Shown one piece after another: positions 32,850 through 42,798 of a stretch of DNA of 64,000 nucleotides (the stretch's first letter is position 1; every line of letters starts with the position of its first letter). Source of the DNA: Bradyrhizobium sp. CER78 (GTDB lineage Bacteria; Pseudomonadota; Alphaproteobacteria; Rhizobiales; Xanthobacteraceae); assembly GCF_029846235.1 (NCBI RefSeq), contig NZ_JARVWP010000003.1, positions 372,001 through 436,000 on the forward strand, given 5' to 3'. The notes under the pieces are model-generated. The model was not told the DNA's origin and did not search any database. It saw only the letters and a program-made list of their open reading frames with translations. The translations under genes and the position numbers were made by a program.

Positions 32850-34180
32850 TCCGTCGTCAGCGCGGTCTCCATGTCGGTCGGATCGATCTGCCTTGAGAGA
32901 TTGGCATTGAGCTTGTCGCGGTCGAGCTCGCCCTCCCACCAGGCGACGATCACGCAGGCGACGCCGTTGCCGCACAGATTGGTCAGCGCGCGGCACTCGC
33001 TCATGAACTTGTCGATGCCGAGCACGATCGCCATGCCCGGCACCAGCCGCGGATCGACCACCGCAAGCGTCGCCGCCAGCGTGATGAAGCCCGCGCCGGT
33101 GATGCCGGACGCGCCCTTCGAGGTCAGCATCGCGACGACCAGGATCGTGAGCTGCTGGCTGAACGTGAGATCGTAGCCCAGCGCCTGCGCGATGAACAAT
33201 GTCGCCAGCGTCATGTAGATGTTGGTGCCGTCGAGGTTGAACGAATAGCCTGTAGGCACCACTAGACCGACCACGGATTTCGAGCATCCGAGACGTTCGA
33301 GCTTCTCCATCAATGACGGCAGCGCGCTCTCGGAGGACGAGGTGCCGAGCACGATCAGGAGCTCGTCCTTGATGTAGGCCAGGAACCTGAAGATCGAGAA
33401 GCCCGCGATCCGCGCGATGATGCCGAGCACCACGAACACGAACAGCGCGGCGGTCAGATAGAACGTCGCGATCAGCCCCATCAAGTTGAGGATCGCGCCG
33501 GTGCCGAACTTGCCGATGGTGAAGGCCATCGCGCCGAACGCGCCGATCGGCGCCGCCCGCATCACGATCGAGATCACGCCGAACACCGCGTGCGCGGCAT
33601 CGTCGATGAACGAGCGGATGGTGTGGCCGCGCTCGCCGAGCCCCATGATCGCAAAGCCGAACAGCACCGAGAACAGCAGCACCTGCAGGATCTCGCCCTG
33701 CGCGAATGCGCCGACGACCGTGTCCGGAATGATGTGCAACACGAAGTCGACGCTCTTCTGCGCCTCGGCCTGCTTGGCATAATTGGCCACCGCCTGCGCA
33801 TTCGCCGCTGCGCTGCCGAAGCCCGCGCCCGGCTTCACCAGATTGCCGATCAGCAATCCGATCACCAGCGCGAAGGTCGAGACCACTTCGAAATAGACCA
33901 GCGCCTTGACGCCGATGCGCCCGACCTTCTTGGCATCCTGTATATGCGCGATGCCCGAGACCACCGTGCAGAAGATGATCGGCGCGATCACCATCTTGAT
34001 CAGCTTGATGAAGCCGTCGCCGAGCGCCTTGATCCAGTCGTTGGTGGCAAGCTGCGGCCAGAACGCGCCAACCAGCGCGCCGAGCACGATCGCGATCAGG
34101 ACCTGGACATAGAGAATCTTGTACCACGGCTTGCCACCGGCAGACGCCGGTGAATCCGTGGCAACGGTTGCCGTTGCCAT
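32846..34180 (-). CDS. dctA: C4-dicarboxylate transport protein
   Basis: A 444-residue DAACS-family secondary carrier for succinate, fumarate and malate in the inner membrane. Family motifs are present: [12 protein letters not shown] (about residue 280, the Ser-rich hairpin), [16 protein letters not shown] (about 311-326), and the late [16 protein letters not shown] segment that binds substrate. In rhizobia dctA fuels the cell with C4 acids from plants; no dctB/dctD regulator pair is adjacent, and I saw no convincing sigma-54 promoter, so it may be one of several dctA paralogues. GGGGGAG lies about eight bases before the ATG. The stop codon falls within an interspersed repeat. Confidence 0.95.
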   Translation of the reverse strand: MATATVATDSPASAGGKPWYKILYVQVLIAIVLGALVGAFWPQLATNDWIKALGDGFIKLIKMVIAPIIFCTVVSGIAHIQDAKKVGRIGVKALVYFEVVSTFALVIGLLIGNLVKPGAGFGSAAANAQAVANYAKQAEAQKSVDFVLHIIPDTVVGAFAQGEILQVLLFSVLFGFAIMGLGERGHTIRSFIDDAAHAVFGVISIVMRAAPIGAFGAMAFTIGKFGTGAILNLMGLIATFYLTAALFVFVVLGIIARIAGFSIFRFLAYIKDELLIVLGTSSSESALPSLMEKLERLGCSKSVVGLVVPTGYSFNLDGTNIYMTLATLFIAQALGYDLTFSQQLTILVVAMLTSKGASGITGAGFITLAATLAVVDPRLVPGMAIVLGIDKFMSECRALTNLCGNGVACVIVAWWEGELDRDKLNANLSRQIDPTDMETALTTD

Positions 34181-34210
34181 GTGTCACTCCCCCTCAGAAA
34201 TGGCGGAATA

Positions 34211-34227
34211 GCCAAGATCAACTTGGC
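34211..34227 (-). promoter_or_regulatory. Dyad upstream of dctA
   Basis: GCCAAG-N5-CTTGGC, a 6-bp perfect dyad 31-47 bases before the dctA ATG. Operator-like in spacing; the regulator is unknown. Confidence 0.3.
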
Positions 34228-34364
34228 CGTTCAAGTCAAATGGAACTGTGTGGGCCCTGCCGTTTATCCGCGGCGATCTGTTGCGTCCCGCGCCGCCGAA
34301 GCACGGCAAGGCGCTTGCGAAACCAATCTAGCCGACAAGGCGGAGGGCTCTCAGAGATTGCGGG

Positions 34365-35552
34365 CTATTTAAGCCAATGCGCGATCCGCGCAACTGCTTC
34401 CTGCATCTCCGCCGCGGAACGCGCATAGGAAAATCGGATGAAGGCACGGCCGTGGATCGGATCGAAATCGACGCCCGGGGTCGCTGCGACGTGCGCCTTC
34501 TCGAGCATCTCGCTGGCAAAGGCGAAGCTGTCGGAGGTGAAGTCGGAGACGTCGGCATAGAGATAGAACGCGCCGTCGGCCGGCAGGAACTTGGTCAGCC
34601 CGGCCTTCGGCAGGCCCTCGATCAGGATGCGGCGGTTCTCCTGATAGCCGCGCTTGATCGCCTCCATCTCCTCGCGGCCGTCGAAAGCGGCTTCGGCCGC
34701 GATCTGCGACAGGGTCGGCACCGAGATCGAGAGATTCTGCTGCAGCCGTTCGATCGGCCGCACCAGCACGTCGGGCACCACCATCCAGCCGACGCGCCAG
34801 CCGGTCATGCAGAAGTATTTCGAGAACGAGTTGATCACGAGCGCGTTCGGCGACAACTCCGCCGCGGTCACCGCGGGAAACGCGTAGTCGAGCCCGTGAT
34901 AGATCTCGTCGGAGATGAAACGGATGCCCGCGCCGTCTGCGGCCGCCATCAGGCTCGATAGCGCCTCGCGCGACATCATGGTGCCGGTCGGGTTGGCGGG
35001 GCTGCCGACCAGCACGCCCTTCAGCGGCGCCTTGCGATGGGCTGACAGCAGCGCCTCGCCGGTCAGGGCATGGCGAGTGTCGCCGGAGGTCTCGATCAGC
35101 ACCGGCTCGCAGCCGAGCGCAGTCAGGATGTGCCGGTACGGCGGATAGCCCGGCACGGTGACCGCGACCCGGTCGCCCGGCTCGAACATCGCAAGGAACG
35201 CCAGGATGAACCCGCCGGACGAGCCGGTCGTGACGATGATGCGCTCGGCATCCACCGCGCAGCCATATGTGTCGCGGTAATGCCGCGCGATGCGCGCGCG
35301 CAGCGAGGGAATCCCGAGCGCGGAGGTGTAGTCGATCCGCCCGCCGGCAAGCGCGGCCTGCGCGGCCGCGATCGCCTGCTTCGGCGCGCCCTCGGCGGGC
35401 TGCCCCACCTCCATATGGATGACATAGCCGCCGGCGGCCTCGATTCGCGCCGCGGCGGCCATCACGTCCATCACCATGAACGGGGGAACGTCGCTGCGCC
35501 CGGACGCTGTCAACAAGCTGTTCAGACGGTCTCTCGGTGTCGCTTCACGCAT
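34365..35552 (-). CDS. Class I/II pyridoxal phosphate aminotransferase
   Basis: A 395-residue fold-type I aminotransferase. The PLP Schiff-base lysine is in NSFSKYFCMTGWRVGW (about residue 243). PLP-binding residues are visible in TTGSSGGFILAF, SPANPTGTMMS and ISDEIYHGLDY; the C-terminal Arg for the substrate carboxylate is in FIRFSYA. Similarity is to the aspartate/aromatic aminotransferase (AspC-like subgroup I-gamma). The amino donor cannot be fixed. The gene is divergent from the M48 protease gene with about 240 bp between them, in which I see no clear promoter. Confidence 0.92.
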   Translation of the reverse strand: MREATPRDRLNSLLTASGRSDVPPFMVMDVMAAAARIEAAGGYVIHMEVGQPAEGAPKQAIAAAQAALAGGRIDYTSALGIPSLRARIARHYRDTYGCAVDAERIIVTTGSSGGFILAFLAMFEPGDRVAVTVPGYPPYRHILTALGCEPVLIETSGDTRHALTGEALLSAHRKAPLKGVLVGSPANPTGTMMSREALSSLMAAADGAGIRFISDEIYHGLDYAFPAVTAAELSPNALVINSFSKYFCMTGWRVGWMVVPDVLVRPIERLQQNLSISVPTLSQIAAEAAFDGREEMEAIKRGYQENRRILIEGLPKAGLTKFLPADGAFYLYADVSDFTSDSFAFASEMLEKAHVAATPGVDFDPIHGRAFIRFSYARSAAEMQEAVARIAHWLK

Positions 35553-35792
35553 GGATTTCTGCTATTGCACGGCCGCGGCCGGATTTGGGTTCCCGTGATC
35601 TGCGACCGCCCCAGACTGGCCGCATTCGGTGGCTCCTTATAACGCTTTCAGGCCAGGTGAATACCCCAAGTGAATACCCGGTTCGCGTGAAGAAGAGCTG
35701 CAAAAACAACAGACTGCGCCACGCGCTCGATCCGGTTGGCCCCGGAACCCGCGTTTGCTCCGGCGCGGCCCGTCATTGCCGATAGATCGCCC

Positions 35793-37214
35793 ATGCTGTT
35801 CCGCCTTACGCCGCGCACCAGGACCATCAAGCTGACTGCCTTCAAGCTGACCGCCCTCCTGACCGCGGTCGCGCTCGCCGTTGGACCCGTCGTCCCCGCG
35901 CAGGCCCAGCAGAAGGGCCCGCCGGTGCTGCGCGACACCGAGTCCGAACAGCTGCTGCGCGAATATACGAGGCCGATCCTGCGCACCGCCGGTCTGGAAA
36001 AGCAGAACATCCAGATCGTGATCATCAACGACAGCTCGTTCAACGCGTTCGTCGCCGACGGCCGCCGCATCTTCGTCAATTACGGCGCACTGCTGCAATC
36101 GGAGACGCCGAACCAGATCATCGGCGTGCTGGCGCATGAGACGGGCCATTTGGCCGGCGGTCATCTCGCCAAGATGCGCGAGCAATTGGCGCAGGCGCAG
36201 ACCCAGATGATCATCGCGATGCTGCTTGGTGTCGGCGCGCTCGCCGCGGGTGCCGGCGGCCGGGGCGCCGGCGGCGGGCTTTCCAGCGCCGGCGCGGCAG
36301 CGATCTCGGCGCCGCAATCGGTCATTCAGCGCACGCTGCTGTCCTACCAGCGTCAGCAGGAAGAAAACGCCGACCGCGCCGGCGTCAAGTTCCTGAATGC
36401 GACCGGACAGTCGGCCCGGGGCATGTATGAGACGTTCAAGCGCTTCACCGACGAGAGCCTGTTCGCCGCGCGCGGCGCCGACCCCTATCTGCAGTCGCAT
36501 CCGATGCCGGTCGATCGCGTCTCCGCGCTGGAGGAACTGGCGCGCTCGAGCCCCTATTGGGACAAGAAGGACGATCCGGCGTTGCAGCTGCGTCACGACA
36601 TGATGCGCGCCAAGATCTCCGGCTTCATGGAGCGGCAGGACACGGTCTACCGCCGCTATCCGCTGTCCAACACCAGCCTGCCGGCGCGCTATGCGCGCGC
36701 GATCACCACCTACCTGCACGGCGACCTGCGCTCGGCGATCGCGCAGATCGACGGCTTGATCCAGGTTCAGCCCAACAATCCCTATTTCTACGAACTGCGC
36801 GGCCAGGCCCTGCTCGAAGGCGGCCGGCCGGCGGAGGCCATCGCGCCGCTGCGCCGCGCGGTGCAGCTCTCCAATAGTTCACCGCTGATCGAGATGCTGC
36901 TCGGCCAGGCGCTGGTCGCCTCCGACAACAAGGCCACCACGGACGAGGCGATCAACATGCTGCGTGCCGCGGTGGCGCGCGAGCCCGAGGCGCCGCTCGG
37001 CTATACCCAGCTTGCGATGGCCTATGGTCGCAAGGGCGACTATGCCCAGGCCGACCTCGCCTCGGCACAGGCCGCCTATCTCCGTGGCGATGCCAAGACC
37101 GCCCGGGAGCTGGCGTCGCGCGCCAAGACGCGGTTCGCGATCGGCACGCCCGGCTGGGTCAAAGCTGACGACATTGTGAGCGCCAAGCCCATGCCGGGTC
37201 AGAAAAACAACTAG
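35793..37214 (+). CDS. M48 family metalloprotease with C-terminal TPRs, BepA-like
   Basis: A 473-residue periplasmic protease. A signal peptide (about 1-40, ending VVPAQAQ) precedes the M48 domain with HETGH at 115-119 and the third zinc ligand in EENADRAG; an Ala/Gly-rich loop separates them. TPR-like repeats fill about 320-460. E. coli BepA degrades stalled LptD and BamA assembly intermediates; the same quality-control role is inferred here. ATG 35793 is chosen since the upstream frame adds an implausible extension before the signal peptide. The next gene encodes a DsbA-like oxidoreductase 86 bp downstream, a conserved alphaproteobacterial pairing that fits disulfide-dependent LptD maturation. 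Confidence 0.92.
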   Translation: MLFRLTPRTRTIKLTAFKLTALLTAVALAVGPVVPAQAQQKGPPVLRDTESEQLLREYTRPILRTAGLEKQNIQIVIINDSSFNAFVADGRRIFVNYGALLQSETPNQIIGVLAHETGHLAGGHLAKMREQLAQAQTQMIIAMLLGVGALAAGAGGRGAGGGLSSAGAAAISAPQSVIQRTLLSYQRQQEENADRAGVKFLNATGQSARGMYETFKRFTDESLFAARGADPYLQSHPMPVDRVSALEELARSSPYWDKKDDPALQLRHDMMRAKISGFMERQDTVYRRYPLSNTSLPARYARAITTYLHGDLRSAIAQIDGLIQVQPNNPYFYELRGQALLEGGRPAEAIAPLRRAVQLSNSSPLIEMLLGQALVASDNKATTDEAINMLRAAVAREPEAPLGYTQLAMAYGRKGDYAQADLASAQAAYLRGDAKTARELASRAKTRFAIGTPGWVKADDIVSAKPMPGQKNN

Positions 37215-37300
37215 AAATAAACCGTAGTTCCATACAACGATCACCGAAACCGGCCCACGGCGATGCCGTATTTCGGGCCACCTCGAACAAGGATTTTGTC

Positions 37301-38068
37301 ATGCCAGCGCTTCGTTTTCTTGCCCCTGCCCTGCTCGCGCTCGGCATTTGCGCCGCGCCGCTGACGGCGTCCGCGCAGAGCTTCAACGACACCCAGCGCG
37401 GCGACATCGAGACCATCGTGCGCAACTACCTGATCGCGCATCCCGAGGTGCTCGAAGAGGCGATGAACGAGCTCAGCAAGCGGCAGGCCGCCGCCGAGGC
37501 CGAGAAGCACGAGCAGAGCGTCGCCAAGAACGCCGACACGATCTTCAACTCGCCGCGCGGCGTCATGCTCGGCAACAAGGACGGCGACGTCACCTTCGTC
37601 GAGTTCTTCGATTACAACTGCGGCTACTGCAAGCGCGCAATGTCCGACATGCTCGACCTGATGAAGTCGGATCCGAAGCTGAAGGTCGTGCTGAAGGAAT
37701 TCCCGGTGCTGAGCCAGGGCTCGGTCGAAGCCGCGCAGGTCGCGGTCGCCGTGCGCATGCAGGATCCGACCGGCAAGAAGTATCTCGAGTTTCACCAGAA
37801 GCTGTTGGGCGGCCGCGGCGCCGCCGACAAGGCGCGCGCCCTTGCGGTCGCCAAGGAAGTCGGTCTCGACATGACCAAGCTCGAGAAGGACATGGCGAGC
37901 CCCGAGGTCAAGGCGACCATCGAAGAGAACTTCCGCCTCGCCGAATCCATGGGCATGAACGGCACGCCGAGCTACGTGATCGGCAAGCAGGTCGTGATCG
38001 GCGCGGTCGGCGTCGAAGGTCTCAAGGAGAAGATCGGCGTTGCCCGCTGCGGCAAGGCGACCTGCTGA
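37301..38068 (+). CDS. DsbA family thiol:disulfide oxidoreductase
   Basis: A 255-residue exported thioredoxin-fold protein. A signal peptide (1-25, cleavage ASA-Q) is followed by a helical segment resembling the ScsC/Com1 N-terminal oligomerisation region (about 30-75), then the thioredoxin domain with CGYC at 107-110 and the cis-Pro loop NGTPSYVIG. Two further cysteines lie at the C-terminus (ARCGKATC). The N-terminal helix suggests a multimeric, ScsC-like isomerase or oxidase rather than a plain DsbA. It acts on periplasmic proteins; it follows the M48 protease gene and ends at a strong terminator. Confidence 0.93.
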   Translation: MPALRFLAPALLALGICAAPLTASAQSFNDTQRGDIETIVRNYLIAHPEVLEEAMNELSKRQAAAEAEKHEQSVAKNADTIFNSPRGVMLGNKDGDVTFVEFFDYNCGYCKRAMSDMLDLMKSDPKLKVVLKEFPVLSQGSVEAAQVAVAVRMQDPTGKKYLEFHQKLLGGRGAADKARALAVAKEVGLDMTKLEKDMASPEVKATIEENFRLAESMGMNGTPSYVIGKQVVIGAVGVEGLKEKIGVARCGKATC

Positions 38069-38100
38069 TCCGTCCTTCGACAGCGCTCGTTCAATCAGCG

Positions 38101-38127
38101 AAATCCGGCTGCCAGGCAGCCGGATTT
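38101..38127 (+). terminator. Terminator of the DsbA-like gene
   Basis: AAATCCGGCTGCC-A-GGCAGCCGGATTT, a perfect 13-bp inverted repeat running into seven T residues, 32 bases after the stop. Confidence 0.92.
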
Positions 38128-38201
38128 TTTTATTGCAGCACCGAACCACGTCCTCGCTGGCTGCAACCAAGGGCCGACACCAACAATGGAAGCCGCCCGC
38201 G

Positions 38202-39134
38202 ATGCCCCTGGCCCCGCCAACCCTTGGCTACGACCTCACGCTCCTGAAGACGGCGCCGCAACGCGGCTCCGAACACGATCACGGCTGGTGCTACGGCCTG
38301 CCGCCCGGCATTCGCAGCGAGCAATGGCCGCTCAGTCCCCATGACGGCTTTCCGATGCAGCACTGCTTCACGCTGCGCCTCCCGCCGGAGTATCGCGTCA
38401 AGGGCGACGGCTATGTCGCGCTCGCGATGTTCGCCGATCAGCAATATGACGAACCCGTCGAGATCGACGCCGTCGTGCAATATCTCGCGGCAGAGACCAT
38501 CGCGCGTCCGTCCGATCCGAATCTGCTGCCGTACTTCGCGTATCGACAGCATCGTCATCCGATGGAATTCCGGATGAAGGACATCATCGACCACAATTTC
38601 GCGGCGATCTGGCTCACCGAGGCCGAGTTCGCCGGCCCGCTCTGCCAGCCGCCGGAACTTGCCGGCAATCCGTTGCTGGAAACCAATTCGCCTCCACGCT
38701 GGCTCTTGAAGGGCGCCGCGCGCACGGCGTTCGACGTCAACGTCGGCCGCACCAGTCGCACCGACGAGCTGGAAAAGACATTCTGGTACCGACTGTTCGG
38801 CCACGTCCCCGCGAACGGGCACCACGCCTACGGCATTGCGCTCGCGCCGCGCGACGACGATCCCAATGTCGGCAAGCCGCCACGCGATCATCTGCTGCAC
38901 AAGGGCGAGCTCGGCGACTACATTGCGCCCTATAGCGAGGACGGCATTGCGCGAGGCCTCGACCGATTGCACGGTCGTAACCATCTCGGCGGCACGATGT
39001 TTCCCAATCAATGGACGCCGAAATACAGCGCGACTTATCTCGAGATCGAAGAGCATTTCGGCGGCTTCAATTTCGGCGGCGGCAACGGCCAGCTCGATCT
39101 TGCGAGCATGGAGTTTGATTGGGCCTGCGGTTGA
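38202..39134 (+). CDS. Hypothetical protein, soluble, Trp/His/Tyr-rich
   Basis: A 310-residue cytosolic-looking protein with no signal peptide, membrane helix or motif that I can name. It is rich in aromatic residues and His, with conserved-looking blocks such as DHGWCYGLPPG, YFAYRQHRHPMEFRM and the C-terminal FGGFNFGGGNGQLDL. Composition and codon use resemble its neighbours, so it is a resident gene. ATG 38202 follows the terminator of the DsbA-like gene and is the first start beyond it. It stands alone: the next gene has its own stress-type promoter. No function is proposed. Confidence 0.7.
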   Translation: MPLAPPTLGYDLTLLKTAPQRGSEHDHGWCYGLPPGIRSEQWPLSPHDGFPMQHCFTLRLPPEYRVKGDGYVALAMFADQQYDEPVEIDAVVQYLAAETIARPSDPNLLPYFAYRQHRHPMEFRMKDIIDHNFAAIWLTEAEFAGPLCQPPELAGNPLLETNSPPRWLLKGAARTAFDVNVGRTSRTDELEKTFWYRLFGHVPANGHHAYGIALAPRDDDPNVGKPPRDHLLHKGELGDYIAPYSEDGIARGLDRLHGRNHLGGTMFPNQWTPKYSATYLEIEEHFGGFNFGGGNGQLDLASMEFDWACG

Positions 39135-39196
39135 AGCGCGCGGCATTCATCGCGCATTCACATAAGATACAAATCGCGGGGAACCGCAAATCAACA

Positions 39197-39221
39197 GGAA
39201 CATCGCACATCCTCTCCCGTT
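39197..39221 (+). promoter_or_regulatory. EcfG (general stress response) promoter of the DUF1236 gene
   Basis: GGAAC (39197-39201), 16 bp, CGTT (39218-39221): an exact match to the alphaproteobacterial EcfG consensus. It lies 41 bases before the ATG at 39262. Confidence 0.75.
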
Positions 39222-39261
39222 GTCGGCGCGGGCAATGCTGAAATAACGAGGAGGAATTTCG

Positions 39262-40062
39262 ATGTCTAAACGCTTTCTGATTTCGGTCGCTGCGGCGGCC
39301 CTGATCGTTGGTACCGGCTTTGCGAATGCACAGGGCGCAGGCGGCGCCAACAAGGAAACCGGCGCCGGCGGCGGCGCGACCATGCAGCACTCTGAACCAT
39401 CTGGTGGCGCGTCGTCGGGCACGATGGAGCACGACAAGAGCGGCATGAAGGGTTCCGAGCATTCCACGACGGGGCAATCCCCGGGCACGAAGGGTATGGA
39501 ATCCGAGAAGGGACAGCCGGGCGCCAGCGGCAAGAACGCGCAGGACACCGCACCGGGCCAGAAGTCCAAGGACATGAAGGCTGAGGAGCGGGGCAAGAGC
39601 GGCACCGTCGGCGAATCCCGCGAGAAGAGCAGCGGCACCGAAAGCCGCGAGAAGAGCGGCGCCATGGAGAAGAAGGGGATGGACACCCAGAAGGGTATGG
39701 AGACCCAGAAGGGGGCAACCGAGCAGAAAGGCATGGAGACGCAGAAGGGCGCGACCGATACCAGCCGGCCGCAGACCACGACCGGCAACGCGGCGACGTC
39801 GGCCACCGCGGCTCCGCCGGCCGAGAAGCGCGCCCAGATCTCGACCGCAATCAAGTCGGAGCACGTCACCGAAACCACCAACGTCAACTTCAACGTTTCG
39901 GTGGGCACCCGCGTCCCGGCTGACGTTCACTTCTATCCGCTGCCGGAACGGGTCGTGACGATCTATCCGCAGTGGCGCGGCTATGACTTCATCCTGGTCA
40001 AGGGCCGCTACATCATCGTGCAGCCGGAGACCCACGAGATCGTCTACATCATCGAGGGCTAA
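39262..40062 (+). CDS. Exported DUF1236 protein with a low-complexity central region
   Basis: A 266-residue protein. A signal peptide (1-23, ending ANA-Q) is followed by a long Gly/Ser/Lys/Met-rich disordered region. Near residues 140-170 this has near-repeats of KGMETQKGAT. The C-terminal ~85 residues form the DUF1236 domain (EKRAQISTAIKSE, VNFNVSVGTRVP, YPQWRGYDFILVKGRYIIV), a small periplasmic domain common in Rhizobiales with no known biochemical role. GAGGAGG stands eight bases before the ATG. The exact EcfG promoter upstream and the hydrophilin-like central region suggest an envelope stress protein, which is inference. Confidence 0.88.
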   Translation: MSKRFLISVAAAALIVGTGFANAQGAGGANKETGAGGGATMQHSEPSGGASSGTMEHDKSGMKGSEHSTTGQSPGTKGMESEKGQPGASGKNAQDTAPGQKSKDMKAEERGKSGTVGESREKSSGTESREKSGAMEKKGMDTQKGMETQKGATEQKGMETQKGATDTSRPQTTTGNAATSATAAPPAEKRAQISTAIKSEHVTETTNVNFNVSVGTRVPADVHFYPLPERVVTIYPQWRGYDFILVKGRYIIVQPETHEIVYIIEG

Positions 40063-40109
40063 GCCGGCCTCGGCGCGGGGGTGCCACGACGGGCCCTCGC
40101 CGCACTCTC

Positions 40110-40136
40110 AACCCCGCCCCTCAGGGGCGGGGTTTT
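40110..40136 (+). terminator. Terminator of the DUF1236 gene
   Basis: AACCCCGCCCCT-C-AGGGGCGGGGTT, a perfect 12-bp inverted repeat followed by TT. The rest of the ~310-bp gap up to aroQ shows no gene. Confidence 0.9.
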
Positions 40137-40371
40137 GCATCCGCGCAACCCGCAGTCGCCGGTGGATGGCTGGCCGGAGCACAGCCGAGGAGCGCCTTCC
40201 ACGAGATTTGGTTAACCAGCAATTTCCGTAGGTTACGGCAGCTATCTAACAGGCCGAGGGAAGCAGTTGAAGACCTTCCGATTTCACCTAAAGGCTTCCC
40301 CTGCGGCCGGTTGTTACCTATAACCCGGCCCACTTTCCCCTTCGCCGGAACCTTTGGCAGGAATCTTTGGA

Positions 40372-40845
40372 ATGGCTGCTGCCGGAACGATCTATGTGCT
40401 GAACGGCCCGAACCTCAACCTGTTGGGGACGCGCGAGCCGGAGACCTACGGCCACGCCACCCTCGCCGATGTCGAGAAGCTGTGCGTGGACACCGCACGC
40501 CAGTTCGCCCTGACCGCCGACTGCCGGCAGTCCAACCGCGAGGGCGAACTGATCGACTTTATCCATGAGGCCCATGCCAAGAAGGCGGTCGGCATCATCA
40601 TCAACGCCGGCGGCTACTCCCATACCTCGATCGCGCTGCATGACGCGCTGGTTGCGGTCAGGATTCCTGCCGTCGAGGTTCATGTCAGCAACATCCACGC
40701 CCGCGAGAGCTTCCGGGACCACTCGTTCACTGCTAAAGCCGCCTTCGCGTCACTTTGCGGCTTCGGCATCGACGGCTACCGGCTTGCGATCATCGGCCTT
40801 GCCACCAAAATCGGTGCCAAGATCGATGCAAAGGCAAAGACTTAA
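40372..40845 (+). CDS. aroQ: 3-Dehydroquinate dehydratase, type II
   Basis: A 157-residue dodecameric type II enzyme of the shikimate pathway that removes water from 3-dehydroquinate. [16 protein letters not shown] (residues 12-27) carries the catalytic Tyr lid; [10 protein letters not shown] holds the substrate-binding Asn, and [11 protein letters not shown] the catalytic His. Length is normal. AGGAA precedes the ATG at 40372 with eight bases of spacing. It is followed after about 50 bp by accB, a conserved order in alphaproteobacteria, so aroQ-accB-accC is likely one transcript. Confidence 0.97.
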   Translation: MAAAGTIYVLNGPNLNLLGTREPETYGHATLADVEKLCVDTARQFALTADCRQSNREGELIDFIHEAHAKKAVGIIINAGGYSHTSIALHDALVAVRIPAVEVHVSNIHARESFRDHSFTAKAAFASLCGFGIDGYRLAIIGLATKIGAKIDAKAKT

Positions 40846-40897
40846 TCGTCAATCCTGACGTTCCCCGTCACCAGACAGAGATTTCGGATCAAACAAC

Positions 40898-41401
40898 ATG
40901 GCGCGCCAGCCAGACGACAAATCAGCCGTAAAGTCCAAGAGCGAGTCCAAGAACGACGACAGCGTCCTCATTCGCGAACTTGCGCTGCTGCTTGCTGAGA
41001 CCAACCTCACCGAGATCGAGATCGAGCGTGCGGGCCTGCGCGTCCGTGTCGCGCGCAACATCAGTATCGCGGCATCGGTGCCCGCTGCCGTACACGCGGT
41101 TGCCGCGCCGGCTGTCGTCGCCGCGCCGGCTGCCGCCGTTGCCGCTGCGACCGACCTGGCAAAGCACCCGGGCGCCGTCCCCTCGCCGATGGTCGGCACC
41201 GCCTATTGGTCGCCCGAGCCGGGCGCCAAGCCGTTCATTGAAGTTGGCACCAAGGTCACGGCCGGCCAGACGCTTCTGATCATCGAGGCGATGAAGACGA
41301 TGAACCAGATCCCGTCGCCGCGCGCGGGCACCGTGACGCAGATCCTCGTCGAGGACGGCCAGCCCGTCGAATTCGGCGAGCCGCTCGTCATCATTGAATA
41401 G
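40898..41401 (+). CDS. accB: Acetyl-CoA carboxylase biotin carboxyl carrier protein
   Basis: A 167-residue BCCP that carries carboxybiotin between biotin carboxylase and carboxyltransferase in fatty acid synthesis. Residues 1-60 form the N-terminal helical part, 61-90 an Ala/Val/Pro-rich flexible linker, and 93-167 the biotinyl domain. The biotinylated residue is Lys133 in EAMKTMN (Thr where many have Met or Leu). The accC gene follows after 25 bp. Length fits the family. Confidence 0.97.
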   Translation: MARQPDDKSAVKSKSESKNDDSVLIRELALLLAETNLTEIEIERAGLRVRVARNISIAASVPAAVHAVAAPAVVAAPAAAVAAATDLAKHPGAVPSPMVGTAYWSPEPGAKPFIEVGTKVTAGQTLLIIEAMKTMNQIPSPRAGTVTQILVEDGQPVEFGEPLVIIE

Positions 41402-41426
41402 CTTTCCGTCAACGTCAGGCGCTGCG

Positions 41427-42785
41427 ATGTTCGACAAGATCCTCATAGCCAATCGCGGCGAGATCGCGCTTCGCGTGCTGCGCGCCTGCAAGGAGCTCGG
41501 CATCTCCACCGTCGCGGTGCATTCCACCGCCGACGCCGACGCGATGCATGTGCGGCTCGCCGACGAGAGCGTGTGCATCGGCCCGCCGCCGTCGAAGGAT
41601 TCCTACCTCAACATACCGGCGCTGCTTGCCGCCTGCGAGATCACCGGCGCCGACGCCGTGCATCCCGGCTACGGCTTCCTGTCGGAGAATGCGCGCTTTG
41701 CCGAGATCCTCGCCGACCACAATCTCGGCTTCATCGGACCGAAGGCTGAGCACATCCGCCTGATGGGCGACAAGATCGAAGCCAAGAAGACCGCCAAGCG
41801 TCTCGGCATCCCCGTGGTGCCCGGCTCGGACGGCGCGGTGACCTCGGAGGCCGACGCGCTCGCCATCGGCAAGGATATCGGCTTCCCGGTGCTGGTGAAG
41901 GCGGCAGCCGGCGGCGGTGGCCGCGGCATGAAGGTCGCCCACACCGAGGCTGACCTCGCACTCGCGCTCTCGACCGCGGCGAACGAGGCCAAGTCGGCAT
42001 TCGGCGACGCCTCGGTCTATCTGGAGAAATACCTGCAGAAGCCGCGCCACATCGAGATCCAGATTCTCGGCGACGGCCGCGGCGGCGCGATCCATCTCGG
42101 CGAGCGCGATTGCTCGCTGCAGCGCCGTCACCAGAAGGTCTGGGAGGAAGGCCCCTCGCCCGTGCTCGCGGCAGCGGCGCGTGCCAGGATCGGCGAGACC
42201 TGCGCCAAGGCGATGCGGGACATGAAGTATCTCGGCGTCGGCACCATCGAATTCCTCTACGAGGACGGCGAGTTCTATTTCATCGAAATGAACACCCGCA
42301 TCCAGGTCGAGCATCCGGTCACCGAAAGCATCACCGACATCGATCTGGTGCTGGAGCAGATCCGGATTGCCGCCGGCGGCGACCTGCCGGCCAAGCAGAA
42401 CGACATCGCGATCATCGGCCACGCCATCGAGTGCCGCATCAATGCGGAGAACCCGCAGACCTTCCGTCCCTCGCCCGGACGGATCACGCAATTCCATCCG
42501 CCCGGCGGCCTCGGCGTGCGGATCGATTCCGCCGTCTATCAGGGCTACGTGATCCCGCCCTATTACGACTCGCTGGTCGGCAAGCTGATCGTGCACGGCA
42601 AGACCCGTGGCGAATGCCTGATGCGGCTGCGCCGGGCGCTGGACGAAATGGTGGTCGACGGCATCGAGACGACGCTGCCGCTGTTCCGCGCACTGGTGCG
42701 CGAGCCCGACATCATCGAGGGCGACTATCACATCCACTGGCTGGAGCAATATCTCGCCGGCCAGCCGTCCGACGTCCCAAAATAG
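41427..42785 (+). CDS. accC: Acetyl-CoA carboxylase, biotin carboxylase subunit
   Basis: A 452-residue ATP-grasp enzyme that carboxylates the biotin on AccB. It starts with [20 protein letters not shown], carries the Gly-rich ATP-binding loop [12 protein letters not shown], and has the catalytic [14 protein letters not shown] segment and the RINAE motif. Length is exactly typical. The start at ATG 41427 matches the conserved N-terminus. In Rhizobiales aat usually follows soon after; here about 15.7 kb of signalling and transport genes intervene before aat at 58528. Confidence 0.98.
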   Translation: MFDKILIANRGEIALRVLRACKELGISTVAVHSTADADAMHVRLADESVCIGPPPSKDSYLNIPALLAACEITGADAVHPGYGFLSENARFAEILADHNLGFIGPKAEHIRLMGDKIEAKKTAKRLGIPVVPGSDGAVTSEADALAIGKDIGFPVLVKAAAGGGGRGMKVAHTEADLALALSTAANEAKSAFGDASVYLEKYLQKPRHIEIQILGDGRGGAIHLGERDCSLQRRHQKVWEEGPSPVLAAAARARIGETCAKAMRDMKYLGVGTIEFLYEDGEFYFIEMNTRIQVEHPVTESITDIDLVLEQIRIAAGGDLPAKQNDIAIIGHAIECRINAENPQTFRPSPGRITQFHPPGGLGVRIDSAVYQGYVIPPYYDSLVGKLIVHGKTRGECLMRLRRALDEMVVDGIETTLPLFRALVREPDIIEGDYHIHWLEQYLAGQPSDVPK

Positions 42786-42798
42786 TTCGGAACTCGGT

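Noticed and set aside
34188..34364. Sigma-54 promoter for dctA
   Set aside because: Rhizobial dctA often has one, but no GG-N10-GC pair with the proper context is present upstream of this copy.
36034..36300. Frameshift or fusion in the M48 gene because of its Ala/Gly-rich stretch
   Set aside because: The frame is continuous, and the stretch separates HETGH from EENAD as expected for a loop in this family.
40357..40375. Sigma-54-like TTGGCAGGAATCTTTGG before aroQ
   Set aside because: The -12 element does not match TTGC and the site overlaps the ribosome-binding site and start codon.
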